NCBI GenBank assembly: GCA_015680635.1
Contig: JAABOA010000318.1
Coordinates: 1 to 12,243, forward strand
Length of the DNA stretch: 12,243 nucleotides
Source of the DNA: Lunasporangiospora selenospora
Lineage: Eukaryota > Mortierellomycota > Mortierellomycetes > Mortierellales > Mortierellaceae
Reading direction: 5' to 3'
Shown here: one piece after another, positions 1 to 8,265 of the stretch
Numbering within the stretch: the stretch's first letter is position 1
Layout of the letters: each line of letters opens with the position of its first letter
Notes under the pieces: generated by a model
What the model was told of the DNA's origin: nothing
Database searches by the model: none
What the model saw: only the letters and a program-made list of their open reading frames with translations
Program-made: the position numbers and the translations under genes

Positions 1-15
1 AACAGCAACAACAGC

Positions 16-49
<34 letters not shown>

Positions 50-1577
50 GCAACAACAACAACAGCGATTGCAACAGTTACAGCACCAGCAGTCGCTTAA
101 CCGACCGCCTCCACCACCCCCAACCCATCAGAATGCACACTTCACTGCCTCAGCCGTACCACCACCGGTCTATGCTTCGAATCCAATCGTTTCAACGGCC
201 GCGTCAGACACGCATCAACGGCCATCCACACCGGAGTCTGTGCCTATCTTTTTGCCCGGAGACTCTTCGCGATTGCTCCTAAGTCAAGGTCTTTACAAGG
301 TTGTACCTGATGCAGAAGATGTTGAAGAGGCGAGACGAGGTGTCGAAGCAGAAACGGTGGCCAAAGCAATAGGCGAGACTAAGGCGACTGGAGACAACTC
401 TACTCGAACAGAATCAGGCAAAGCAAACCTTGGCACTGCCACTTCCGACAGAGACCACGCAGGAGCGTCGACAGCCATGCGCACGAGTAAATCGCAACCA
501 GCATTAGATCTAAATCTCGGAGGCGATTTCTTGAGCTCTGTAATCAATTTTGAGAGTCAAGAAGAGCGATTCCAGGCACTGAATGCTGCCAAGGACCGTT
601 CAGAGTCTCGGGATGGTTCTGGGCGACCACTGGAATCCGCCACCCCTGCTCCTTCGAGCCTAGGCAGCAGGACAGAAGAGAATAGACAGGGAGAGGGGTT
701 GACAGCTAAAGAGTTCCAGGAATACAAGCGCGAGCCTGGATACCATGACCGACTCGCTGGACAAAAGAGTCGAGTAGTCAACTCTCTTTACCTACCTCAG
801 GATCAGCACCAGCAGCATCAGTATTCGTTTGACAGTGAAAAGCAAGAGTTTGAGGAGCTGGAAGAGTATGAAGCTGAGGATGGCCATGACAGTAGTAACC
901 GGCAAGAGATTGTGATTGTGGGGAGTGACATTGTGTTTGAGCCCTTGCCAAGTGTAAAAGCAGCAGCAAAGGCAAAAGCCGAGGCCGAAGCGGCAGAATC
1001 TGCAGAAGCGGTAGAGAAGGCCAAATCGGGCGGTAATCCTGGGGCTGAATCGGAGCCGTTAATGTCGGTCTTCTCAGTTGCTGCAGCGACTGCATCGTCC
1101 TCTTCGTATCAAAACGAGACTACACCGCCCACCACGGGTAGCCTTGCTTCAATTGATGGAAATAGTCGGATAGGGACACCCAGCCATGGATCAAGGTCGG
1201 AACTAGGGTCTATGAGAAGGCCACCTGCGATGCTCGAGAGGAAGCCTACAATGGCCATTGGTGAGGGTCTTCCAACCATTGGCACGGAAGAATACCTGGA
1301 GCGAACGGATGACAAGGAAGAGTACAGCTTTGGTTTGCATGGGGACATGCAGTCGATTGCCGGAGCAGAAGCATTGCAGAAGAGTCAGGGGGAAGATCAT
1401 GAGAGCAAGCCAGGAAGCACTCTTGTGTCGACCTTTACTGTCTTGAATATTGAACTGGAGAATGACATTGGTTGGCTGCCTGGAGAGGCTCCAGCCCCGG
1501 CCGAGGGTAGCACTGGCACTCCTCCGCCTATTGCAAGGGCAACCAAGCCAAAAGTAGGGAGTATTCGGAGTCAGTAG
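1..1577 (+). CDS. Large disordered poly-Q protein, C-terminal part (5' end outside window)
   Basis: I do not recognise this protein. The frame is open from the left edge to TAG at 1575-1577, giving 524 complete codons with no sign of an intron. It enters inside a poly-Q tract (codons from position 3), so the true start lies upstream; the TTG at 69 is only a leucine codon. After the Q tract come a six-proline run (about residues 35-40), S/T/P-rich sequence, an alanine/lysine/glutamate-rich stretch likely to be helical (about residues 319-341), and acidic patches such as EELEEYEAEDG. The last 50 residues (TFTVLNIELENDIGWLPGE, then P/A-rich, basic end) contain the only part that looks as if it could fold. 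No catalytic motif, membrane segment or zinc finger is visible. Poly-Q plus polyproline is common in fungal transcriptional, signalling and polarity proteins, but choosing among these would be a guess. Reality of the coding frame is well supported; function is unknown. Confidence 0.82.
3..65 (+). repeat. CAA/CAG microsatellite encoding at least 21 glutamines
   Basis: Twenty-one consecutive CAA or CAG codons are in frame with the gene and continue past the left edge. CAA predominates, with isolated CAG interruptions. Further Q-rich sequence follows (QRLQQLQHQQ). The tract is expected to vary in length between isolates. Confidence 0.95.
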
Positions 1578-2151
1578 AGTAGCCTTGAGTTCCGGAGGGG
1601 TGTTGGCAGAGCCAAACCGAGTGCTGCATGCAGTACTGCGGCAGTTTGAATCGCTCACTCTAACTTAAGAAAAAAGTATTTTATTAAGCAGGCATCAGCA
1701 TCCACTATGATACTTGGGGTATCATTCGATTTAGTACAAAGGCAAGGAAGAGGTGAACGACCAGCACAAATCGATGTGATCCGGCCATATGCGGATAGAA
1801 AATGATTGTCTGTTTAGATATTGAAATCAAGCAATCTCTCTCTCTGTCTCTAGTAAATCAGACAGCTCTCTGTTTGAGACAGGTTAGGCCATGTTAATAA
1901 GTAGCTCAGTGGGAGGGGAGGGGTACACCAATTCAAAGACTGCGGCTCAAGAGCTGCGGATACAACAACCCTGACGGAGAGAATGTGCAAAGCCCAAAGG
2001 AGCCGGTGAGAGGGCGTTTAAACGATCAAGGTCTCGGACTCTCTCACGATCGCACTCTTTCTTCCCTCTCTTTCATTCCCTCATTCACTCTCTTTCACAC
2101 ACACATCATCCTCGTGTGCGTGTGTGTCTCTCTTTCTCCCACTCCTTTCAA
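1578..2151 (+). promoter_or_regulatory. Intergenic region: 3' end of first gene and promoter/leader of F-box gene
   Basis: This holds no gene. An A-rich then T-rich stretch near 1666-1686 may belong to 3'-end formation of the upstream gene, although there is no exact AATAAA. A TC-repeat lies at about 1834-1852. At 1911-1923 there is a G-rich run containing two tandem AGGGG words (1914-1918 and 1919-1923), the core of the yeast stress-response element, about 230 bp before the next ATG. A 10-bp palindrome (CGTTTAAACG) is at 2015-2024. From about 2040 to 2150 the strand is strongly pyrimidine-rich, as is typical of fungal leaders, with a CA/GT inverted pair at 2096-2126. The TATA box and transcription start cannot be placed with confidence. 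Confidence 0.5.
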
Positions 2152-5100
2152 ATGTCAAACTCGCCACAGGAGACAAAGGACATCGCCGTGGAGGGATCGG
2201 AGCCACTGGGCGATGCCTCTTCACTACCAAGCAGGTCGGATGCAGGATCGTTGAATGTCCAGAGAATTGCTGACATGACCGGAATCTCATTGAATAATCA
2301 CCACACCCCTACCGAATCCAGCCATATGCCAGAGTCATCGAAGGGTGTCGCACAGAACCAAGGAGAGGTTGTAACGGATAGACTTGAACTTGAACTGGAA
2401 AGTGGGGGCGACGAGGATAGCCTCGAAGAAGAATTTTTTGATCCACAGCAAGAACAAGACTACGGCCTGTTTGGCAGCGACGACTCAGAAGAAGAAGGCG
2501 ACGTCCGAGGAGAAGACGATGAACGGACGTCGCGACTGATCGAGCAGAGTTGGATAGAATGGAGACAGGCAGGAGGACGGCATCCTGGAGATGGAAAGGC
2601 AGTCAATGCGCACTATCAGCCATGGGCATCGTCGTCCTCAAAACGAAGGGTTGCATTTTGGAATCGACAAGGTGCCAGCTCTCCTTCGCCTAGTGTGTCC
2701 GGATCAAGTATTAATCGTGCAGAGGAAGATGATAATAATGATTCTTCAGGGGAAGCAGAAAACACGCACAATGGTACTACTGCTGTGCAGGGAATATCTG
2801 TCACGGCTGGGGTACCGCCATTAACGAAAGGCAAAGGGAAATGGAAGAGGTTACACCAATACCAGTACACTGCCTTTGGGTCATCCACATCGTCTGTCTC
2901 TGGTCGGTTGACAGGGTCATCTTGGAAATCCAGTCAAGAGAGACTATCTGGAGAAGCTGTCGCTAGGGAAGACTATGACAGGTAATGACTTTCAGGAGTG
3001 ATTATGCAAAGATAGCCCTTGGGTCAGAATGCTGGCATGCAAGCAGTTTGCACTTTGAATCCTTCTCAATTAACATTTACCACTTGATATTTTTTATTTC
3101 ATTTAGTAGAAAGAGGAGCATCGTCATTTGCTCATTGCCAATCGAGGTGTTATCTTATATCGTGGCCTTCTTGGAGCCTCAGGATCTGGTAACGAATGGC
3201 GAAGAGTATTCAATATCTGTTACGCAGAAAGAGGAGAGTTTTTTTGCTTACAACTTTCGTTCTCCCGTACTGGGGCCACTTCCTGGATATTTTATTTATT
3301 GAATCAACAACTGTAGACGCGTATGACGCTTGTCAACAGACTGTTTTATCTCGTTGTAACCGAAGATTCTTGCTGGAAAGCAGCTTTTCTCAAGTACTTT
3401 GGAGCAGGGACGATCCCCTTCAGGAGACTGGACCCCAAGAGCTGGAGGGGCGAATACATCCGACGTACAAAACTATTGCAAAACTGGGGACGAATCCATC
3501 GTAAAAAGGTGATGTTGCACCCAGATATTGGAGATGTAACAGGACTCTGGACAGATACCGATCATTCCAACATTGGCAACAGAGGATATCTGGCAGCTGG
3601 CTTGAGGGAAGGTAAAAACCCCCGATAAGGCTACTTGATTTGCTCCGCTCGAACTCTATAAAAACAATATGGCTGATTTAACTAACATTAGTTGCATCCT
3701 GTTGTGTATCTATTGGCCTACAGGAACCGTCGCAAAGTGTGATCCTCAACTTAAAAAATCACGAAAGGATGCTGTGCTCAGAATAACCGAGCTTGGTCAC
3801 TTTGAGATATCAGTCATGGCAATGGACAGGTAAGACATTAATCCATGGGGCACTTGTACTCCATCCTTTAGCGATCTGGCCATACTAAATCGTAGCATTC
3901 GCCAATAGGAATCGCGTGATTTGGGGCTTTACAACTGGCGAGATTGCCTATTCTATCCTAGCTTCTGGAACTGCAGGACAGACATTTCAACCATTTACTG
4001 GATTCCATGCAGGTCCTGTGACATCCATCAAACTAGTACCCGACTACTTGTGGCTTGCCATCACTGGAGGCTCCGATGGTGTTGTCAAAGTTTGGGACAC
4101 CACCAAGTCTAGGATTCTTTGTGAACTTGCAACGATATCGGCGCCTACCATGGACATTTTACTCCCTACTATCACTCATATTTGTTGTGAGCCGCGCATT
4201 GGTGTTGTTGCCGGTACATCCCGTGGCGAGATCTATATCTGGCGATTAGACATTTATGGGCTATTCCTCCAATCTCACATTGCAGCATCACAAAACTCGG
4301 CTGGCACTATTCCTGTACAATTGTTTCAGCCGCAGGTGTTTAATGATCCAGTAATTATCAAGTTACCCGAAGAAGTTAACAGTATCAAATATCTGGAAGT
4401 TGATTTTGGATATGGCCACTCAGGATTGATAACAGCTCAGACCACGGGATCGTCTGTTCTACACCTCTATAGCCTGGATACATCGGAACGATTGGCAGTT
4501 CTCAAGAGCCCCGATCAAACGCCTTTAATCTCATCAATCCATTGGGATTTCCCAAAATACGAGAAGCCAATGATTTTGCTCTCGAATGGCGCTGACAATG
4601 AAAAGACTCTGTCGTCATCCTCACCACCCTCAGCTCAATCGGGAGAGAAACCGCCTACTGAAGACGTGGCGGCTCGACCTCAGAATCACTATCGCCATCA
4701 CCGCCATGAAGTTTCAAGTTCGCTGGCTGTGGGATACGAGGATGGATCCATTCGTCTTTGGTTCCTGAACGACGTTTTCAAGCGCTATTCTCGTCGCTAT
4801 ACTGATGGAAAGAAGATCAGCTCCACGCAGAGCGGTACTAGAGCACCACCAGAGCATGAGAAGGAGGTGGCTGAGTTACATCCTGTCAGCAAGTGGGAAG
4901 CTCACCAAATGTCCCGCGTGACGAGTATCCATGTCGATAAATTGGTTATCATTTCTGGAAGTTTGGACGGACAAGTGAAGGTTTGGAATCCGGTGAATTG
5001 CAAATTAGTCAACTTTTTGTACAAGGGGTAAGTGCTATTTTCATTCCCTGCTTCGGATTAGGTCTTTTTGATCCTCGCTTTGTGAACCATTATCTAATCT

Positions 5101-6445
5101 TACACTTTTCGAAAAAAAAAAAAAAATGGGGTTGTAGTCATGTCAACACACTGTTTCATTGGAGACAGTCCCCGGCAGGAGCTATGGCCGTCAATAGCTA
5201 TCAGTGCCGATGCGCCGTTGCATTTGAGGAACATGTATTAACTTGGGACTTTTCTCCAGAGGCTGCAAAAGGTAAAGCCATTGTGTCTGCTAGAAGAATG
5301 GCATGGTGCTGGCACCTTATCTTTATTAACACATTGTGCTCCATCTTGTAGATATTCCCCGGCGCTTAATGGGAAAGCGGGCCGCGCAATTTAGTGCAAG
5401 TCCAAAGAGCCGCATCCAGAACGATATTCGCCATAGTCTGGAAGAAAGCGCGTCTCAGAGGTACCATGATGACTTGGCAAAGGAGCAAGATGATCTTATT
5501 CAAAAGCGATTCAACAATCTCGAGGGGCTGAACATGACCGATATGACGGATGAGGAGCTTGTCGAATATGTCAAGATGCTCTCGAGAGACCAGGAAGAAG
5601 AAGTTGATGCTGTCCGAAGGGTCATGGAGATTCAGGAAGCCGAGTTATTGTCCCTTGATCAGCAACAGCTAGCCAGAGAAAATGCAAATGCAGAGGGATC
5701 ATCCTCGTCGGTTTCTTCCAGTACTGGAGGCAGATCTGTTACGGCAACAGCGGCAGTTTTAGGAGATGCAGTCAGTGACCGAGAATTAGAGGAGGAGGAG
5801 GAACTGGTGCGTAGAGCCATTGAGATGAGTATGCTGGACATGGAGGGCGAGTCGAGCGATTGGATCCACAGTGGATATCATGATCATGCTGATGTTGGGG
5901 CTGGTTTTGACAATCACCATCACTTTGAACACTGCAACGCTCAAGAGCATGCTCATATTGCTTTGGATCACAGTTGGGTTTCTGAAGATATTGTGGATGT
6001 AGATACACTCGATGGAAAGGACCCATTTAGACATGAAGAAGAGGATGCCGAGGTCGTGCAATCGGTACTTCAGGAATTGCAAGATGCAGAGCGAGCACGC
6101 GAAGAGAAACAGAAGGCACTGAAGCAGGACGGTTCAGATGTATGGCCAAGCATTAGTATTAGTCGGACATCCTCATCCTTGGCCAGCGGTAGCAGTACAT
6201 CCGTGAATGAGGATGTGAGTCAGCCCCAACAGCAGCAGCAGCCACAGCAGCAAGCGGCAAAGATGTCGTGGTCCATGATCGCTCGGACGAATTCAGAGTC
6301 ATCACTGCCTATGCCATCGTCAGGAGCAGGGCAGAAGCAGTCGATTATCAGGGCATACCCAACGCGAACACAGCAGCCGCACGAGGTAGAGGATGAGGAA
6401 ACGCAGCTGGCACGTATTCTATCGTTGTCGATGGTTGAGAAGTAG
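2152..6445 (+). CDS. F-box/WD40/UIM protein, Ufo1-like SCF ubiquitin-ligase substrate receptor (7 exons)
   Basis: Predicted exons are 2152-2981, 3107-3188, 3317-3611, 3724-3829, 3909-5027, 5138-5271 and 5352-6445. They total 3660 nt and join in phase to give 1219 residues ending at TAG 6443-6445. The start is the first ATG after a CT-rich leader. Residues 1-276 are acidic, serine-rich and disordered. The F-box spans about 285-330 (LPIEVLSYIVAFLEPQDL, then TRMTLVNRLFYLVV and CWKAAFLKYFG) and should bind Skp1. WD40 repeats follow: ITGGSDGVVKVWD near 490-505, VVAGTSRGEIYIWRLD near 537-552, LAVGYEDGSIRLW near 710-723, and IISGSLDGQVKVWN near 787-800. The tail has UIM-type helices at about 922-934 (DEELVEYVKMLS), 1003-1016 (EEEELVRRAIEMSM, the best match) and 1203-1219 (DEETQLARILSLSM). 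F-box, WD40 and three C-terminal UIMs is the architecture of yeast Ufo1, which delivers substrates such as Ho endonuclease to SCF. This protein is much longer than yeast Ufo1 (about 670 residues). The substrate is unknown. A short poly-Q and a His-rich segment lie in the last exon. Confidence 0.93.
2982..3106 (+). other. Intron 1 of F-box gene, with tandem acceptor
   Basis: Donor is AG|GTAATG at 2982; acceptor is TTTAG at 3105-3106. A TAG follows at once, so splicing after 3109 is equally in phase. A TTAAC branch-like site lies at 3069-3073. The exon junction is phase 2 and leads directly into the F-box. Confidence 0.85.
3189..3316 (+). other. Intron 2 of F-box gene, inside the F-box
   Basis: Donor is CTG|GTAACG at 3189; acceptor is CTGTAG ending at 3316. 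The junction is phase 0. Joining gives PQDL followed by TRMTLVNR, the expected F-box spacing. The donor is weak at its last positions and no strong branch site is seen. Reading through the intron ends at a stop near 3302 and would truncate the protein inside the F-box. Confidence 0.85.
3612..3723 (+). other. Intron 3 of F-box gene
   Basis: Donor is AAG|GTAAAA at 3612; acceptor is CCTACAG ending at 3723. ACTAAC at 3681-3686 is a near-ideal branch site, 37 nt before the acceptor. The junction is phase 1 and restores a glycine codon. Confidence 0.88.
3830..3908 (+). other. Intron 4 of F-box gene
   Basis: Donor is CAG|GTAAGA at 3830; acceptor is CAATAG ending at 3908. The TACTAA branch site is at 3883-3888. 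The earlier AG at 3893-3894 is excluded because it would bring an in-frame TAG. The junction is phase 2 and reads MAMD, R, NRVIWGF. Confidence 0.9.
5028..5137 (+). other. Intron 5 of F-box gene, with a 15-A run near its 3' end
   Basis: Donor is GG|GTAAGT at 5028 (perfect consensus); acceptor is TTGTAG ending at 5137. CTAAT at 5094-5098 can serve as branch site. Fifteen consecutive A bases (5112-5126) lie between branch and acceptor, where a pyrimidine tract would be expected. The junction is phase 2 and joins the last strong WD repeat to GHVNTLFHW. Confidence 0.9.
5272..5351 (+). other. Intron 6 of F-box gene
   Basis: Donor is AAG|GTAAAG at 5272; acceptor is CTTGTAG ending at 5351. A TTAAC branch-like site is near 5326-5330. 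The junction is phase 1 and completes an aspartate codon, reading EAAK, D, IPRRLMGKR. Confidence 0.88.
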
Positions 6446-6595
6446 CAGGTAGCCAACAATAGGTAGGGGTTCAAGATTAATATTCCATCTGCCTGGCGAG
6501 CGGGACGTTGTTTGGAGTCTTATGAGAAGGTGCCTTGATTCTACCATCACTGTTTCCATGTTCTAAGAGAACATTTTCTCATGGACTCGCTATAT

Positions 6596-6670
6596 CCTGA
6601 TGTGTCAAAGGGTTGCAGGAGAAGACGTCTGGATGTATACTGTCGAAGGGTAGGTGCATCACACCTGTAT
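6596..6670 (+). repeat. Diverged direct repeat, copy A
   Basis: This 75-bp segment pairs with copy B at 6771-6845. Shared blocks in the same order are CCTGA, TGCAGGAGA (GCAGGAGA in both), ATACTGTCGAAG and AGGTGCA. Identity is roughly three quarters by eye, with small compensating indels. A short subunit (TGTCRAAGG) also recurs within each copy. Its origin is not recognised; an old mobile-element fragment is possible. Confidence 0.75.
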
Positions 6671-6770
6671 TTTTACGAAGGGTGTTGATGAAATGTTTAC
6701 CACAATAAAAAAATGAAAGTAGACTTTCTAGAGGTGCAATGAGAGCATAACTGGCCTTTGATCTTTTACT

Positions 6771-6845
6771 CCTGAAGTGTCGAAGGACTGCAGGAGATGT
6801 CGTTTTTGGTGTCATACTGTCGAAGTGCAGGTGCACTACAGGTAT
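6771..6845 (+). repeat. Diverged direct repeat, copy B
   Basis: This is the second copy of the repeat at 6596-6670, offset by 175 bp and in the same orientation. The intervening 100 bp and the flanks are not similar between copies, so it is a dispersed pair and not a tandem array. Confidence 0.75.
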
Positions 6846-6966
6846 AGCTGCGAGTGTATGCTTTCGATAGATAGACGCAGTCGCGTTGTTTACATTTCCT
6901 AATTCAGGGATTATGATGCTATACAAGCATCCTCGTTTTCGTTATTTGTATTTAGTGTTGTCATGA

Positions 6967-7963
6967 AGAACCTTCGACTTCCTGACACAGCCTGTACTCC
7001 GGAAGGCTTTCACCCCAAAGTATCCGAGGTCAACGACCCAGTACCTGAGTAGCGTAAAGCAGTTCATGTTGCATGGCCGTCATCCCAGCAGCGTGTCACC
7101 ATCTCAGAATTTGAGTTTGATTCCCGCGGAACACTATTTTGCCCTGAAGACAGCAGCGGAATGCTTATTCATGTATCATCATAATACTATCGTGGCGACT
7201 TAGAATTTCCTGCTACAAGTCATCTCATGCCGCACATACCGTCTAGTTGCGCTAGGCGTTGCCTTTACAGCAAAAAACCCTCGTCGTTTGTCGTGGGAAT
7301 CTTTCAGAAGCTTGGTGGGCAAGAGTAGCATGGCCAGCCTGTTGGATTTGTTGAATGGCCTTGAGGGGATCTTCACAGTAGACGGCGAGAAGACAGTATT
7401 GATTCGTCGCGAAGAAGTAAGTACATTGCTACTTGATTTAATCTGAAGGATCTGTTTACTGAAAGACTAAGGTTTCTTTGAGCCTCCTATTCTTTATGAC
7501 GCGGATATGCGACGATCCCGCTGCGACCAGCGAACGAAACATCTTATGTGCTCTTGATGCGGCGGTCTCCTCTGTATATTCTTTGAGCTGATATGAGGTA
7601 TCTTCAATGTCAGTTCCAAGGACTCGTGAGGATATTACAAGTGAGAGTAAGCATGACCCAAGTAGCCTGATTTCAGCCTCTCTGATTGTCGCCGTGTATC
7701 TAATCGCTTAATCGCACTCATTTGTATGTTAGGCTGCGATGCGCACAACCATCGAGCCATACAAAGAGCTGTAAATTGCAAAGGCTGACAATGAGGCTGA
7801 GGAAGTGGATGATTCAGAAAACGAGATTGATGTATCATGGATGTTCAAGGAACCCTTCGCTGAATTCAACTCTAGCGTGGTTGATACACCCTCTCCTGTC
7901 GAACCAATTGTCGCCTCTTGCGGTAGTGGCATGAATGATGACCACAATAGCGACCATGAGTGA
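6967..7963 (+). pseudogene. Decayed protein-coding relic, family unknown
   Basis: One frame is open from 6967 to 7416 except for a TAG at 7201-7203. It reads plausibly as protein, for example LTQPVLRKAFTPKYP, AEHYFALKTAAECLF and GKSSMASLLDLLNGLEGIF. At 7417 a consensus donor GTAAGT and an AG at 7470-7471 delimit a 55-nt phase-0 intron. The frame continues as FFMTRICDDPAATSERN to TGA at 7589. Further along the same frame, after an acceptor-like GTTAG at 7732, come IEPYKEL, a TAA at 7772, then an acidic end (NEAEEVDDSENEIDVSWMF) closing with TGA at 7961-7963, overlapped by AATAAA. In-frame stops with otherwise protein-like sequence suggest a decaying gene or the end of a degraded element. I cannot name the family. 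A functional short spliced gene inside it is less likely but not excluded. Confidence 0.45.
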
Positions 7964-7968
7964 ATAAA
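7963..7968 (+). terminator. AATAAA polyadenylation signal
   Basis: An exact AATAAA overlaps the last base of the TGA that closes the acidic end of the coding relic. This position is consistent with a former or present transcript end on the + strand. No transcript evidence is available. Confidence 0.4.
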
Positions 7969-8265
7969 CATGTTGCACCTAAAGATAAACATAAAAGCGA
8001 TGAGAAAAATGATCAATATAATAGCACCATACGAATCAGTTGGATAATGGGATTTATGTGTGTAAAGTATGAATGTAATGAAGCAGGGAGGGTAGGAGGA
8101 GAGTAATGCATAGTAGGACTGTGGTTTGGCAAAACCAATACGAGATCAAATCACTTTGCTTTCGCTTAATGTCGTTGACTCGAGTCGGTGGATAAAAATT
8201 GTCAATCGCAAAGTCCAACATCCCTTAAGAACGCGGTACAAGTGAGAGAAAGTGTATTCTTCCAA
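7969..8265. other. AT-rich spacer, no gene seen
   Basis: This stretch holds no open frame of note on either strand. It is A-rich at first (about 7980-8025). It ends at the position where the 3' terminus of the 28S rRNA fragment begins on the other strand, so it would be the 3' flank of that rRNA copy. A palindrome (GACTCGAGTC) lies near 8178-8187. Confidence 0.5.

Larger units (their letters stand above)
6446..6966. other. Region downstream of the F-box gene, no gene recognised
   Basis: The stretch contains the presumed 3' untranslated region of the F-box gene and two diverged direct repeats, described separately. An AATAAA on the + strand near 6704-6709 lies between the two repeats and could be a polyadenylation signal, although it is about 260 bp past the stop. 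A 115-codon frame on the - strand (6579-6926) covers both repeats but does not behave like a conserved coding sequence. Confidence 0.45.

Noticed and set aside
69-71. TTG as start codon of the first protein
   Set aside because: The same frame is open upstream through an in-frame poly-Q tract to the window edge, so this is an internal leucine codon.
1911-1923. G-quadruplex in the F-box gene promoter
   Set aside because: Only three runs of three or more G are present; a canonical intramolecular structure needs four.
2116-2151. GTG start giving 12 extra residues on the F-box protein
   Set aside because: It lies in the pyrimidine/GT-repeat leader, and a nuclear fungal gene should use the ATG at 2152.
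6579-6926. 115-codon frame on the - strand
   Set aside because: It covers both diverged direct repeats, whose indels shift the frame between copies. No family motif or plausible gene signals were seen.
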